From contig JAHRBC010000001.1 in assembly GCA_022702545.1 (NCBI GenBank), forward strand, positions 3,658,001 through 3,722,000: a DNA stretch of 64,000 bases, read 5' to 3'. Source of the DNA: Phycomyces nitens. Lineage: Eukaryota > Mucoromycota > Mucoromycetes > Mucorales > Phycomycetaceae. Under the pieces are notes generated by a model. The model saw nothing but the letters and a program-made list of their open reading frames with translations. It made no database searches and was not told where the DNA came from. Position 1 is the stretch's first letter; each line of letters starts with the position of its first letter. Positions 36,847-49,994 of the stretch are shown in pieces. Both the position numbers and the translations under genes were made by a program.

Positions 36847-38428
36847 TGAAGATGATTAGATTGACAAGTTTATTTTTCTTGTTCTTGCATTTGTTAACCG
36901 AAAGCAAGTCACAATAACACTTTCAAGTTTTGCATTGCCAGTGTTCAAAAAAGTCCAATATATAAAAATGTAAAGTATCATTATCCATGGTTCTCTCAAT
37001 AGTTACACACTCTTTATTCAATTGATTGTTTAAGCAGTATCTTGATATTTTGGATTGGCCAATTGACCATTTATACCACTTTTTCAATAGGAGAATAGCC
37101 TTGTGCCCTAGAATTTCAGGTTCTTCAAGTCTTGGGATTCATTATTTTCTCAAGTAATTATTATGAGAAAAATGGGCATATATTTGGTACAAGAAATGAT
37201 TGTTTAGGATATTTGTTGCATAGACTCACTATCAAATTTTTATTTATAAATATTGTACTAGATTTTGTTCAAGATTGCAAAAGTATTATTTAGAGAATAA
37301 AGAGTCTAGATTACCATTGTTTTCCGAGTTGGACTTGTATCTTGACTTTATTACACATTATTCTCTTTTATTTTAATAAAGGTTATATAATATAGATGTT
37401 CTAGAGATAAATGATGCATACGCATAGCTATATCTAATTGCAACAAAAATATGAAGCACGTATGTATATATATCCAATTTGGCCAATAATACAATACTTT
37501 GTTGATATAATCTTGGTTTTCAAAACTTCAAAAATAAAATAAAATGCCACAATTATTTCCTCTTATTTCCTCGTCTAAAACGAATAATACACATTGTTAT
37601 TATAAGAAAAAGTGCCAGACAAGATGTCCTTAAATCTCTTGAAGAGAGGATTTGTCTCAAGTATATTCAAGTACTGGAACGTATATGTACAGAGCACCTA
37701 ATAGAGCTCAATAGCTCTTAATGATCAGGGCAATGATATATTTGGACTACAATCTCGAATGAACTAATACTCGTTTTTTTTTTTGGTCATTTTGCCAATG
37801 ATAAAGCAGCATTATGTTTTCCACCATAATCCACATAAAAGATAAACGAATCCAGCTATCTGGATGATGGAAAGCACAAGACTCTTTTTTTTTGTAAAAG
37901 TTTTGAGGATTATAATTAGTTTCACTATTTTAATGATATTGAAAACATACTCTGGAAAATCTCTTTTTTAACCTTTTTTAAAGAGCATTCTAGTCATTAT
38001 AAAGTTAATAGATATTTGGTCATCATTTATACTATTTATTCTTTACATAATTTGCAACCGATATCTCTTAAACTCTTTTGTATTGACTTTTTCATTTCTA
38101 TAGCCAATATAAAAAAACAAAAAATAAAATAAAGGGGGATTTAATGAGGACTTTTGATAATGAGCAACATATTTTTATCACACAAACTAGATTTCTTTAT
38201 GGTCTAGACAATTTTTGTCAACTACGCTATTGGGTCTGCATTTGAAACATTAGTTCATCTTTAATATATTATTATTTAATCTCCTATGCTTTCTGGGGGA
38301 CTCGTTTCAAATTAAACAATTATTGACCAATTATATTTTATCACTGATATTGAAGCATTTTTATTGGATAATAAAAAGATGGGCATTCAGAATTAATGAC
38401 CAATAGGAACCGAATTTTGATACATTAA
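36847..38428. other. AT-rich gap beside the transposase
   Basis: 1.6 kb without credible coding sequence. It may include the 3' flank of the transposon, but I could not identify a matching terminal inverted repeat on the other side. Confidence 0.5.
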
Positions 38429-41342
38429 TTACATGAATGTTTCCATGCCCATAACCTCTTTGCATTTCAGAGTTGTATCCACAGGGATAATCTCACAAGG
38501 TCGGATATGCGGGTTTCCACAAGAATCAGTGCAAAAATCAGGAAGAGAAGAGCGAATATCATAGTCGGCTGTAACTAACGAGTACTTTTGCAAGCTAAAA
38601 GATCCATCTTGATTTCTAAAGACTTTACCAAGCAACAAGATATTGCCATGCGAAAAGAGTCCAGTTAAGCCATCAACTACTTGGGACTTGCTGATATAGT
38701 AGCTGTCGGTTTGGTTCTTTCGAGCACCAAAGAAATGCTTGTTGAAATCCACGTTTTCAGTCTGCAATCTTTGGATCAGAGAACCACTTTTGCCACGGAC
38801 TAGGCATTCTTTCTTGACACCATTTTCTTTCCAGGTCTTGGTATACACAAAGGATAGACCGTTGAACAGTTGCCGGCATATGAACTGCTTTCCAAAACGA
38901 GTGGCGGCATCGCGAGAAGTGTACTGTCTGTTCGTCTGGAAAAGATGTTCACGGATGAACTTGTTGAACTGTTCAGAACTCTCGGTCTCGTACTGAAGGG
39001 GGCATCCGAATTTTTGAATATCGTCGACCAAATGGTGGAGCATGTGTATCTTGGGGCGCAAAGAGAACATGGGGGGGGGGGCTTTCCAGAACTTCCAATC
39101 AAGTGTTGATCAAGCATAAAAAGAGAGCTTGTGAAATTTGATAATGCAACTTGTAAAGAATGGATATAAATATCAGAGCTGCATTCAATACCACGAAGGT
39201 ATATCAAAGAGGTCAACTGTCCCAAGTATGTAAAGCATTGCATAAAGACATCAAAACGCTCAACTTGTTCAGAGAATACAGTACCAAGAACTGTAGGTAA
39301 ACCCTGTATGAGCTGCTTATAATCTCGACCAACAAAGGAACCGCAGTGATTGACAATAAAGCTATATGTATCAGACAGAGCCTTGTACTTTTGAATGTCG
39401 GTTTCTTTTAATTGAACAGCATCACGGAAATGCGCCAAGTGCTCCTTGGGATACTCATGAGATATGTACGTATCAGATGAGTTTGGCATCGATCGGACAA
39501 GACCAGAAAGCGTAGAATGTTTTGGACAGAAACATTTACGGCATGGATATCTGGAGTTGGTACCCTTGTGCATAGCCAACTGCGAGTGTCTAATGTTGTC
39601 CGCCATCAAAAAGAGAAGAGGGGCGACAAGAAGAACGTATTCATTATGATCATATGAATATACTTCGATACCACGTTCCAACTGAGCAAGACCATCAACA
39701 ATTGGGCCTAGCATATCGACGGCTGGGAGATTTTTATCCGGTGTGCAGACAAACAAGGTATTCTCTCGGTGACTTGTTTGTTCCAAAGACATGGCGCCAA
39801 GGTACATCAGATAGCTGTCAAAGACATTGTATTGCTTTGACTTGTTGCCAGAAGTATCGTCAGACCAGAGGATGATAGGAGAAATCACAACTTTCATATA
39901 TCGTGCGCCATTATGAGAAGCGCTAGGATAGGCACGTTTGAATCCATTAGAGGGACATGCTCCAGACCAAAGACAAGCGATATGGTGATCAAGGCCATCG
40001 TGAACCAGAGACAACCTTCCATTACTGTCATAGACTACTGTACAGCCATTTCCTATAAACGACTGATCCTTTGGAATCGGGCAAACAAGTTCATTCAATG
40101 GCACCAAGTACCTCTCCGAAAGGATTGCAAAGTTGGTAGCCAATCCAGTCATTATGCCAAGTTCGTTATTGCCGAGAGAGCTGCCTAGAAAACGGAACGA
40201 TTCAACGAAAGCCATCTTTGCATTATCTCCAGAAACAGTTCGGCCTTCTTTGGTGAGGAGCTTGTTCAGCAGCCAGCAGCTTCCATGTCTGTCTTTTGCA
40301 ATATCACCAATCCGGTAGTCCTTGCCGTTAACTGTCATCATGGGTGTTTGGAGATTTTCATGATGTTTCCATTTATCACCCTGATTCAAGTTCATGATCT
40401 GGCCAGTCGTGAAATCAGGGAGGGTAGATATTTGGTCAATCATACCCGGTGTGGCAGCAATGTTCTTCAAGTACTCAGAGGGCTTGTTCGTTCCTTTGCA
40501 TTCGACAGGACTGAGAACTGGGACCTTTGACTTGATGCCACTTTGGAAATCGAGGATTCTGTCTGGGACTGGTAAGACTAATGTTTCCGTAGATTCCTCT
40601 TGCAACTTCAAGGTGAGCTTCAGCAGATAATGGATCTTCTTCACCATGCGCTCCGAGCAAAGATCTTTTTCACCATAAAAGAACGCGTAAATCAACCCTT
40701 CAATGTTAGACTGGAATGGATTTGTCATGTTCAAGATGCGGCCAACTTGTTCCATTTGGCTCGTTGCATGGTTCAATCGGCCAATATCCTCTTCAGTAGT
40801 GTCTGGAAAGGAAGCGTGTAATTGACTATCAAAACTTCTCAACAAGGGCAGAATTGTATTGAGAAGAGATAGCTCGTCAATATGGGGCTGTATATATTCC
40901 GGTTCATCGTCGTCTTCATCCGAACTAAAGACATTGGCTTCTAACCTAAAATAGTTAAAATTATGATCAGTTAATATTCATACTGACGTCCGAAAATAAT
41001 AGGGTTTGAATATACTTACATATCAAATTTATGAATGTTTGAATTGCTTTCTTTAGTATATTTTCCAAATAACTTTTTGGTACCAAGATTAGGATCGTAA
41101 TGTCGAAAAGCAACTTGATGATTAAGGTACATTAAAGGAATCCAATAACTCATCAAGTGAGTTGGACCTTGTTGTTGGAATAGGCGCTACTGAAATTAAT
41201 CATGTCATTAAATATATGGGTATTTAATAGTTTTGATGAATATACTTACTTTTCCGTTAAAGACAACCCCTTTATACTCGGAGCACACTTCTTCTGGAGA
41301 CCCTGGATTTGTATGCTGGCGAAATAGATTAAATGCATGCAT
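38429..41342 (-). mobile_element. Plavaka-type (CACTA-like) DNA transposase gene, frameshifted
   Basis: Exons 41250-41342 (MHAFNLFRQHTNPGSPEEVC), 41020-41186 and a long exon from 40945 encode a transposase-like protein. Typical features: IPLMYLNHQVAFRHYDPN near the N-terminus, WSDDTSGNKSKQYNVFDSY with the catalytic-type aspartates, a cysteine cluster YPCRKCFCPKHS, and RPKIHMLHHLVDDIQKFG followed by NRQYTSRDAATRFGKQ. These are shared with fungal Plavaka elements of the CACTA superfamily. A run of 11 C residues on the coding strand (39071-39081) shifts the frame, so translation from the start ends shortly after; the downstream 213 codons are intact to the stop at 38429. It could be a recently dead copy or a homopolymer sequencing error. 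No CACTA terminal repeats were located. Confidence 0.82.
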
Positions 41343-42790
41343 GTATTTTTTTTTTCACCCATAATAAAGTGAGTAATGTTCTGGTAGGCCTAGTATGCCG
41401 AGACAATGTTGGCTTTGGTTTGTTCAAGAGTGCAAGAGTTTAATAAATTGTTGGAGTTGCTTTAGAAACTATACTAATTTATAAAGATCACATGATATTT
41501 ATAAGGATTTGCTAGAAATTATTGTTTTTTTTTTGTAGAATATCTTTGCATGTTAATAATTGCTAAACATCATTATTGTAGTCTCTATAATTAGTCATTC
41601 AACTTGCTACCCGGAATTCAAGGATAAAAGTCTTGGTATTTTTCTTGAAATTATTTTCGAGGTACAACAGCTTGGCTTATAACACATGACAGACAATGTC
41701 AATATTTTTTCTTGTGTGAGATAATTTATGATTGTTTTTTGCATGAAATAATATATTGAAAATTGCACCCCTGTGGCACCACAAGAGATCGATGTAACCC
41801 TTGTGGCGATTCCAAAATGGAAAGAATCATTAGGTGGTTCAGGACCTTTGTCATACTCTTAAACCCAAACTCATCATTGCGGTCAAGAGATAACCATAAT
41901 TTTCATTATTATTATTTTCATTATTATTCATATTGGCTAGATTCATCAATTGTTGTAACAATTAAAAACTTTGATTTTAGCCCATTTATTTGCCATTATT
42001 AGTATTATAATGAAAATTATAAGCTTTTGTTTTTTGCCTATACATTGTTCAGCAAACTCTAGATAAACTTTTAGGGATGATCATATTTTATAAGTAAAGA
42101 GCAGGTTAGACTCTTTATCGAGCACGCATTGTAACCGTAGGGTATGATGATTATATCGAGTATGATTGCCCATGATGTCTTTTTTAAAATATGGAATTTC
42201 CAATTTTATCAAAAGAGCCTTGTCATGTCTTGTAAATATTCAACGCACACTTTGTTTGAGTGTACAAGAATAGAAATACAAACACTCCCTTGTGTCAATT
42301 TCTTTCTGAATCTAGAAAACACGTTTTGAGAACAATCGTGCCAATCACAACGTCTTGCTGGATTTTTTTAATAGAAAAACACGCACACACCAATGCTTAA
42401 AGAAGAAGAGAGATTGAGCTGTGGTGAGCTATATAATATAACTCACTCCGTGCAGAAATATTCCAGAAACCTTTCTAAATACTCGTGTCAACTGTCGAAT
42501 ACTTTTTAATACTAGCTATCAATCCAAGATTAAAAAAAAAAAGGGAATTTGGGTGGCAAAAACCTAGATTTAATTTTAAAGGGTTACAATACTAACCTTT
42601 ATAGAGAGCATGTATTAATAGACAAGATCCTGAACAGTTTAACCAACTGATCTACAGATACCTAGTCAAACCTCCCTGCAAACGCGTGGGCTATGTATAT
42701 CTGATATAAGCCAGACTGTTTTTTAAGCAGCACCCATACTTATAGTTCCAAATATTATAACCTTAACAAGTGTCCCAGTCAAATAATCGC
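41343..42790. other. AT-rich intergenic region
   Basis: 1.4 kb between the transposase start and the P450 promoter, with no credible gene. A short imperfect inverted motif, CACCACAAG with CCTTGTGGCG, lies near 41774-41808. Confidence 0.5.
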
Positions 42791-42791
42791 C

Positions 42792-42823
42792 TATATAAAA
42801 AGGGCTCTGAACTTGTTTATTCA
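42792..42823 (+). promoter_or_regulatory. TATA box of the P450 gene
   Basis: TATATAAA at 42792, followed by GAACTTGTTTATTC, lies 70 bp before the start codon. It resembles the element at 33565-33595. Confidence 0.6.
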
Positions 42824-42861
42824 CCTTATCTTCACTTAATATATTATTAATCTATTCAAAC

Positions 42862-44682
42862 ATGTCTTTGAGCTCTATTGGTTTATACGCAGACTATACT
42901 CTGGATATCCTACAATCCTTCTATACCAAGGTTGATATTCAGCAGCTCGCAAAGGAAAAGATGCCGTATATCACTTTTGCTGTCATATCTACCCTGGCTT
43001 ATGTTGCTTATGACAAGATATTTCGCCCTCCTCCCTCACTTCGTCACATTCCAAATATCCCTTACTTTACCTTTATGAATTCCATGATCAAAGGTGAGAC
43101 AGCTGCAGCACACAGTAAGCGTCTGGTCCTTCCTCTGGCTGCAGGCAAAGATAACAATGGGTTCTTTGTGGTATGTGCCTCAAACAGTGACATGCCGATC
43201 GATATCTAATCTCTATCTATTAGCGACCTCATGTTCGAGGATGGGAGGTCTTTGTTGCAAACCCAGAAGCAGTAAAGCAAATCTTTAACAAAACCGATAT
43301 CTTTCCAAAATCCGAACCTTTGCCTGATTCAGACGGCACACTGTTCGGAAAATTTATTGCTGGCCCAAACCTTGCGTTCTTGAGTGGATCTTCTTGGAAA
43401 ACCCAGAGGAAGTTGATCAATCCAGCCTTCCATCACTCAGTACCAGTGAGTTTCTTTGGTTTTTATACTCAAAGGGTAATCCAGTTTGTGGACGAGAGCA
43501 ATGGACAGGTGAATGTGACAGACCTCATGGGCAGACTAACATTGGATGTCCTTGGAAAGACTGGCTTTGGTAAGTGCAATTATCTTCTTGTTTACATTGT
43601 CCTTACACATGCTGCTTAGGATTTGACTTTCATGCCACCGATGACCCAAATAATGAATGGGTTAAGATTTATGAAAATATTACCATTGCCTTGTACAAAC
43701 CAGTCTGGTTACTCGTCCCCATTCTCGAAAGAAAGTTTCTGTGGATGTTTCCAGAGAGACAAAAGGCTCACCGAGATCTGGATAAATTCCTATCTATGCT
43801 TGACACCATCATTGATAAAAAACACAAGGACCTAAAAGAGACAAAGGACTCAAATGTGGCAAACAATGAAAAGGATCTTTTGACACTTATGATCGAAGGA
43901 GCAGCCGAGAACAAGGGCATTCTGTCTTATAGAGATTTACAGGTAAAGACAATAATATTTTATCTTCTTTTTTTTTGATGGCTAATAGTTTCTATAGAGC
44001 AATATCTGTGTTTTCTTCTTGGCTGGACATGAAACCACATCAAACGTTTTGGCCGCTGCTCTATACTATCTGGCTATGAACCCAGAACTCCAGAAAAATG
44101 CAAGAGATGAAGCTCAAAGGATCTTGGGAGACGAACCAAAAGAAGTATTTCCTACTGTAAATCAAACCAAGGATATGGAATATATCACCATGGTGATCAA
44201 GGAGACACTCCGAATGCGCCCTCCTGCCCCTTCTGTTCTTACCCGCAAATGCGCCGCAGACACTGTGGTTGCTGGTGTTTTTATTCCCAAAGGAACCTTG
44301 ATTGCTCCTGATATCTATGACCTGCACCATAATCCAGATACCTGGGAGGATCCTGAAACCTTTAACCCTGAGCGTTTCAGATCTGGAGGTGAGGCCGATA
44401 CTTTGAACAATCACGGAATGGCCTGGGCTCCATTTGGTGGTGGCGCTCGTCTTTGTATTGGAATGAACTTTAGTTTAACACAGCAGCGGGTTGTACTATC
44501 AATGTTATGTAAGTGTTTGCTAAACTACTGCTTTGGATCTATACTTATTTTTTTTTATTCTAGTGAGAAAATATACCTGGGCACTTCCAGACGATTCAAT
44601 CTATAAAGATGACCTTCACACAAATGCTTTAGGAACCTCGAGTGCCAAGAAACTAGAGATAGCCTTTCAAAAGATATATTGA
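42862..44682 (+). CDS. Cytochrome P450 monooxygenase
   Basis: Five exons: 42862-43170, 43224-43569, 43620-43942, 43998-44508, 44564-44682; 535 residues. An N-terminal membrane anchor (ITFAVISTLAYVAY) is followed by a proline-rich hinge (RPPPSL). The oxygen-binding I-helix motif AGHETT, the ExxR motif (ETLRMRPPAP) and the heme loop FGGGARLCIGMNF with the cysteine ligand are all intact, so an active ER-bound enzyme is expected. The sequence resembles fungal/CYP4-like fatty acid or xenobiotic hydroxylases, but the substrate cannot be told from sequence and no reductase or biosynthetic cluster lies next to it. Confidence 0.95.
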
Positions 44683-45039
44683 GCTTTATAAATAAATTAT
44701 TAAATGTATTATAATATCAACACAACTATTACGAACCTTTGTCAGAGAGAGAGAAATTATATCCACAAGTTGTGGCAATCGTCCTACTGAGGGTAATTAG
44801 GACACGCACGGTATCATAGTGCCAATTAAGCTATTCTGGCTTTATATTTAATCTCGCATTAGTCGATTGATGAGCCATGAAAATGAACAAGGCATTCAAT
44901 GAATGGAATTCAGCATGCTAACAACGTAGATCTAAAGCTATTACAAAATATAAAAAAAATATTATTATTTGAAAAAAAAGGGAAATTATAGACAGGAACA
45001 TCGTTAAGCTACATGACAAGCATATCTCTAGTCATCTTT

Positions 45040-46765
45040 TTATTCCTCTTCCTCTTCCTCTTCCTTGTTAGCAACATTTTCTGGCTTTCCTAAATCCTTT
45101 GAGTAGAGCTTCTTTCCTGCCATTTCCAAAAACTCCATATCCTCTGTTCTATCCAAAGCACTTCCTTTGGTCTCCTCATCCTCTTTAGGCAGTGGTCTAA
45201 CGAGCCAGACTATTAAAGTGATCATTTACTGTTATTAGCTTGTTTTACTGATTTATTGACCTCGCTTTACCTTCAGCTTCGTCCAGTTGAAATTTATCAT
45301 TAGATGCAAGAGAAGGGCTCATGTAGGTCGTGCATAAAGGACCACCTCGAGTGTGTCCATTCAAGAAATCAGAATTTAGCCATAGACCAGCATAGTCAAA
45401 CTGTCCACCCATCCCAAGACCTAATATACACATCAATACATCGTTAGTCTTTATGGTCAAAGCCATGCAAATATCAAAATAGAAAACATATTTACCATTC
45501 GGAAGACTTTTTTTGCCCCAGCACAAGTACTGAAAATGATTATTAACGCCCTTGTGCCCTTCCCAAACACCCATGGCATTGTTACCATTAGGCCCTAGCC
45601 GTAGCCGAAAGAGAAAATTATCTGGTACACCGGTCCAATCTGTCGTCTGCTGCCACGCTTCATCAGCATAGCCCCCAAACAACGACCCGTCTTTAGCTTT
45701 AAAGACGACAATAGTAGCACCTTGGCCTACTATCTTATTCACAAACACCTGCCAGCTCGTTCCATCACGCTGAGAAGAGAATATCAATTGATGCGAAAGA
45801 TCTTCAGTCGCCTTTCTCTCTGATTTCTCATAGTCAGACCACGAAAGAGCATTTGCTGGTAAATTTTGGGCCAGCAAAAAGTAATCATAAGGAGTCAAGA
45901 GCCTAGAGAACTTCTTCTTTCCAACCACTTTTGGAGGTGGGCGTTGGATCACTGGAGCGAGTTTATGTTCTGTCCGTTGTTGGTGGGGTGTTACATTATC
46001 ATCGTCTCTTTGGGATCCCATAAAAAACTCCTCAATCACCAGCTTGACTATACGTGTCCAGATAGGAGTATTCTCGGCCCAGTTGACAAATTCAGCTTTG
46101 GATATTTCACTAGGAGCTGTCTTGACTTGATCCATCCATAAATCCATATCTGAGTCAGTTTCACTTGTGGTATTACTCTGATCCGAATCATCAAAGTCAA
46201 AAGAATCTTCCTGCTTCTGCTGTCTTGCACGCTCTCTCTCTAGATGTGATGCATAGAGTATGTATTGGGCCAATTGTTGAGCTGCCTTTTGTTGATCTTG
46301 ATCTGGGGACTTCCATATCTCATCAGTAGTCTTGAAAATGCCTGTGCCTTCGAACCAGATTGGGATTCCAGAAACTATTGAATAGTGAACGAAATTCTCT
46401 AGAGAGGTGTGAGAAATCTTGAAGACAGAATATAGTGATTCTATATTTGCTTGTCTGCTTTCTCCAAGCAGACTGTCGGCTGCATTCAAGAAACCCTTCC
46501 AGGTGATCTTATTATGCTTCGTTTCGTCCAGACTTTCAATGTATTGAGAGAGACTGGTGATAATATTGTGGTCTATCCATGGGAACAGTGAGGCATCGAC
46601 CACCTTTATAAGCTCTTCTGTTACAATTGAGTGACCCTTCTTTTGGAGTTTCTTGAAACTATTTTTGAGTCGTGTTTGTTCGTGTGCCAGCCATGTTTTC
46701 AAGAGCGAGGATTCCGACTTTTCATTTTGGTGATCGTTCTGTTGATTGCTTTGATGATTTCCCAT
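45040..46765 (-). CDS. TLDc-domain protein, mEAK-7-like
   Basis: Three exons: 45496-46765, 45271-45420, 45040-45209; 529 residues. It begins MGNHQSNQQ, a potential N-myristoylation site as in animal mEAK-7 (also an MGN start). An N-terminal EF-hand-like helical region precedes a Ser/Asp-rich linker, then the TLDc domain (HQLIFSSQRDGTSWQVFVNK, ATIVVFKAKDGSLFGGYADE, LWLNSDFLNGHTRGGPLCTT). The C-terminus is a glutamate run. Animal mEAK-7 binds the V-ATPase at lysosomes and affects TOR signalling; a similar vacuolar role is inferred. Divergent from Sws1 across about 360 bp. Confidence 0.9.
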
Positions 46766-47124
46766 GATTCAAAGATTATGAGGTTTGGACCGAGATTCAG
46801 ACATCTTATGCCGGAGCATTAGTGAGTTTCAATAAAAAAAATATGTACGTCATTTGAGAATGTGTTTGCGTAACAGCACAGCAGTATATTGCCAGCCCAT
46901 AGCTCCTGTTTCTTGGAGCGGATGTTTGAATCAAATCTGGATTGCAAAGACTAATTTCTGGAATCTCAAGCAGCAATCTTTAAACACATCTTTAGAGACC
47001 ATTGAGCATTTATGCTTCTTGCTCAAAAACTATCCAGCAGACCAAGGGCTGTATATTTCTTGCTTTGGATAAAACAATATCAAAAATAAAAATATGGCAG
47101 TGACTGCCCAGATGCCTCTTGAAC

Positions 47125-47760
47125 ATGAATCAACAAACTGTATCTGTACTGCTGGATCAGATTCTAAATGACATTAGATTAACCAAGAAATGTACGCATC
47201 ATTAAACACTTTCAGTATGTTGACTGCTATTCAAATCATTTCAGTGTCAAAGGACAATATGCGAGCCCTTTATCACATGGTAGGAAACCTTTTGGTCGAG
47301 GCTCTCTACTTGATAGATCACAAGGCTGGTAAGTCATTGCTTGTATGGGCTACATGTATCTTTAATGTTTTTTTTCCTGTCTAAAGTAACCCAGTATTCG
47401 TGTAAATCTGGGCGTTCATTCTACAAGGTCTCTGATGCATCAATTCTATCTCATGAAGAGGACAACGAAGAAGTATTAGAAGAAGACATGAGTGCATATA
47501 CTTGCTTTATAAACCCACGATATTGTAACTGCCAAGCTTTCTTGAGAGATGTTATTTGCTGTGGTCGAATGATAATGGTAAGTTGCTTCTTTTTGTTTTT
47601 TTTAATAAGGCAGGGGCCTTGAGGAAATTAAATGCCAAGGAAATAGTGCCGGCATGCCTTGGCTGCCGTTTTATCCGATTGTATGGATACCGTGGAGATT
47701 CAGGAAATGGAAGATGTAGAATTTGCTGAATGTCTTTACATGTCTAAAGACCTCGAGTAG
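47125..47760 (+). CDS. SWS1: SWIM zinc-finger protein Sws1/ZSWIM7 (Shu complex)
   Basis: Four exons: 47125-47191, 47245-47328, 47387-47577, 47647-47760; 151 residues, like human ZSWIM7. The start MNQQTVSVLLDQILNDIRL and NLLVEALYLIDHKAV precede the SWIM finger: CNCQAF, then after the last intron MIM-CRHALAAVLSDC, giving the CxC...CxH pattern. The tail reads MEDVEFAECLYMSKDLE. Sws1 works with Rad51 paralogues in the Shu complex to favour homologous recombination. The zinc ligands are split between exons 3 and 4, and the splice chosen (GTAAGT...AAATAG, phase 0) is what restores the motif. Confidence 0.88.
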
Positions 47761-48377
47761 ATAAGCTGATGTGTAGGCTGAGTTGAGCTGTTCTGTCATG
47801 GAGTTTTAAAAAAATACTCATTGAAACTTCATCTCTCAAAAAATGTGGTTGTTTCCTACCAATTACTGTTATGGATATCGAGCTCAAGACTTCTTCAAGG
47901 GCTGTAAACTACTTTAATAACGAATCTTGATACATATATTTTCATGTATTCCAAGAAAAAACCCCCTAATAGCCAAAGGTGCTTTGGGCAATAGAGTCTG
48001 GACAAACCCTACTCAAGAACCCGCGAATCACAATTCACCTTAAGAATGTACAAAAAGGCACATTTGCTACATTCAAATTAGCTGGCCTTTTTTTATTTAT
48101 TTATTTGGGTATTTGGGGTTCAAGGCCCAAATCACTCGTTATGTTTGTAATATTTGGGCTGCAGTTGAATGCAACACCAAAAAAGACCAAAGGCTCGATC
48201 TTCAAGTTTTCTTACAACAGGACACTCTTTACTCTCAAAGATGTCAGTGACTACGAGCGTTACACGTCTTGATACTCGTTCCACTTCAGACGAGAACCTA
48301 TAGGCAGCTTTCGAATCTCTTGTATCACTCTCTCAGCCACCATTTCAATCGAAAAAGAAACACAGGACAAAGAGAAA
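47761..48377. other. Intergenic region upstream of the Kelch gene
   Basis: A 97-codon plus-strand frame (47979-48272) is present but hydrophobic in the middle and without recognisable features; it was not accepted as a gene. Confidence 0.45.
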
Positions 48378-49745
48378 ATGACGCTTATCTTGAAGAATCC
48401 TACGGATCAGCTTTCTTACAAAATGTCTACTATTTCCTCTAAACAAAGTTCAAATATCGCCTCTGAAAATTCACTCGACTCTCTATGGTCCTATCCTAGC
48501 ACCCAAGGAGACACTCCTTCACACCCATATCGCGCTCATACATCCACTCTTGTGGGAAACCAACTGTATGTCTTTGGGGGCGGGAGTATTCTAGAAAACT
48601 CCAACAAACTTCATATTCTGAATATGGGTAAATGAACTGGTTTGTTTGTTTGCTTTTTTTTTCTGCTCGAGTTTTTAAACTTGGATTTTATATAGACACA
48701 ATGATTTGGTCAAGTCCACCTACCTCTGGTCATATTCCCCCTCCAATGAGGGCACATACAAGCACTCTAGTCGAGCACACTATTGGACCTCCTTCCATCT
48801 ATGTCTTTGGTGGAGGATACAATGATGCTTATTATAACGATGTCTACATATTAAACACAGGTATTGCCCTAAACTTACGCGGCACAAATGAAATTGATGA
48901 TTCAATGACTGTAGAGACTCTCTGCTGGTTAAAGCCAGCGACAGAGGGCACAATCCCACCTGGCCGACGCTCCCACTCGGCCGTTCTCTGGAAAAACTCT
49001 ATTGTGATTGCTGGGGGTGGAAATGGAATTAGTGCGCTGGGGGATGTGTATATGCTGGATCTGTCAAGACCAATTCTGAGATGGTCCCAGTTGGAAATAG
49101 GCGGGCCAAATCCAAGTCCTCGCGGTTATGCCGCCAGTATACTTGTTAAGAACAAAATCTTGTTTTATGGCGGCACAAACGGGCACAAGTGTCTCTCTGA
49201 TTTGCCCCTTCTAGATCTTGGTACGCTCTAACGATTTATTTAATATTTGGATGCTGGACCGCCAGACTAAACACCCTGTACTGTACTTGACTATCGAAAA
49301 GAGACAAAAGAATGGAGTTCGCTAGGCCTAGTCGATTCCAATGCACCTCCTCGAATGGCCCACACTGCAACCAGAGTAGGCCCATATGTGTTCTTTTTTG
49401 GAGGCTACGACGGACATGCGTATTCTAATATGGTCCAGGTCATGAACCTCGGTAACAAAACTTTGCTGATTTATATTCGAGTTTTAATCATAATCCCTAG
49501 CTACAGCATCTGAAGGGCCACCTTTCTCCTGCCCTGGAGGACCCAGTGCCCGTGCCTACCATACAACCGTGTTTTACAACAAGAGGCTCTATATCCTAGG
49601 AGGCTATGATGGCCACCAGGCCTTTGATGACATGCACTGTCTGGATCTAAGCGAAAGTCCTTATTTGGCCTCCCCGGTTCAAGGCATTGGAAAGAAATCA
49701 TTTGTCCATAAATTATGGGCGCGTATCTCGCATCACAACCACTGA
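48378..49745 (+). CDS. Kelch-repeat protein
   Basis: Five exons: 48378-48627, 48696-48860, 48915-49220, 49302-49451, 49501-49745; 371 residues. At least six Kelch blades are visible by their GG/YVFGGG and RAHTSTL signatures (LYVFGGGSIL, IYVFGGGYNDAYYNDVYIL, IVIAGGGNG, ILFYGGTNGHKCLSDLPLL, VFFFGGYDGHAYSNM, LYILGGYDGHQAFDDMHCL). The protein is close to a bare beta-propeller, of the type of fungal Kelch/RING-associated or Tea1-like scaffolds; no extra catalytic domain is seen. A second in-frame ATG at 48423 (MSTISSKQSS) may be the true start. Converges on the Gon7-like gene. Confidence 0.88.
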
Positions 49746-49994
49746 GCAGGTCTCCCTAACACAAAGCACTAACTTTAAGTGTCCCAAACATCGGCCTATT
49801 TATTTCAGATGGGCTCATTTATACATATATATATGCTCCTATATTTACGCACACTATGAATGACAACCACATACGCACACCACATACACACACATACACA
49901 CATTACGCACGCATTTATACATCGCTATATATATATATATATATTATTCACAAGAGGTCTATTGAAATAAAAAAAAGAAAAATGAAAATGCAGA

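Noticed and set aside
47979..48272. 97-codon frame upstream of the Kelch gene
   Set aside because: No recognisable motif, unusual composition and overlap with the probable Kelch promoter region.
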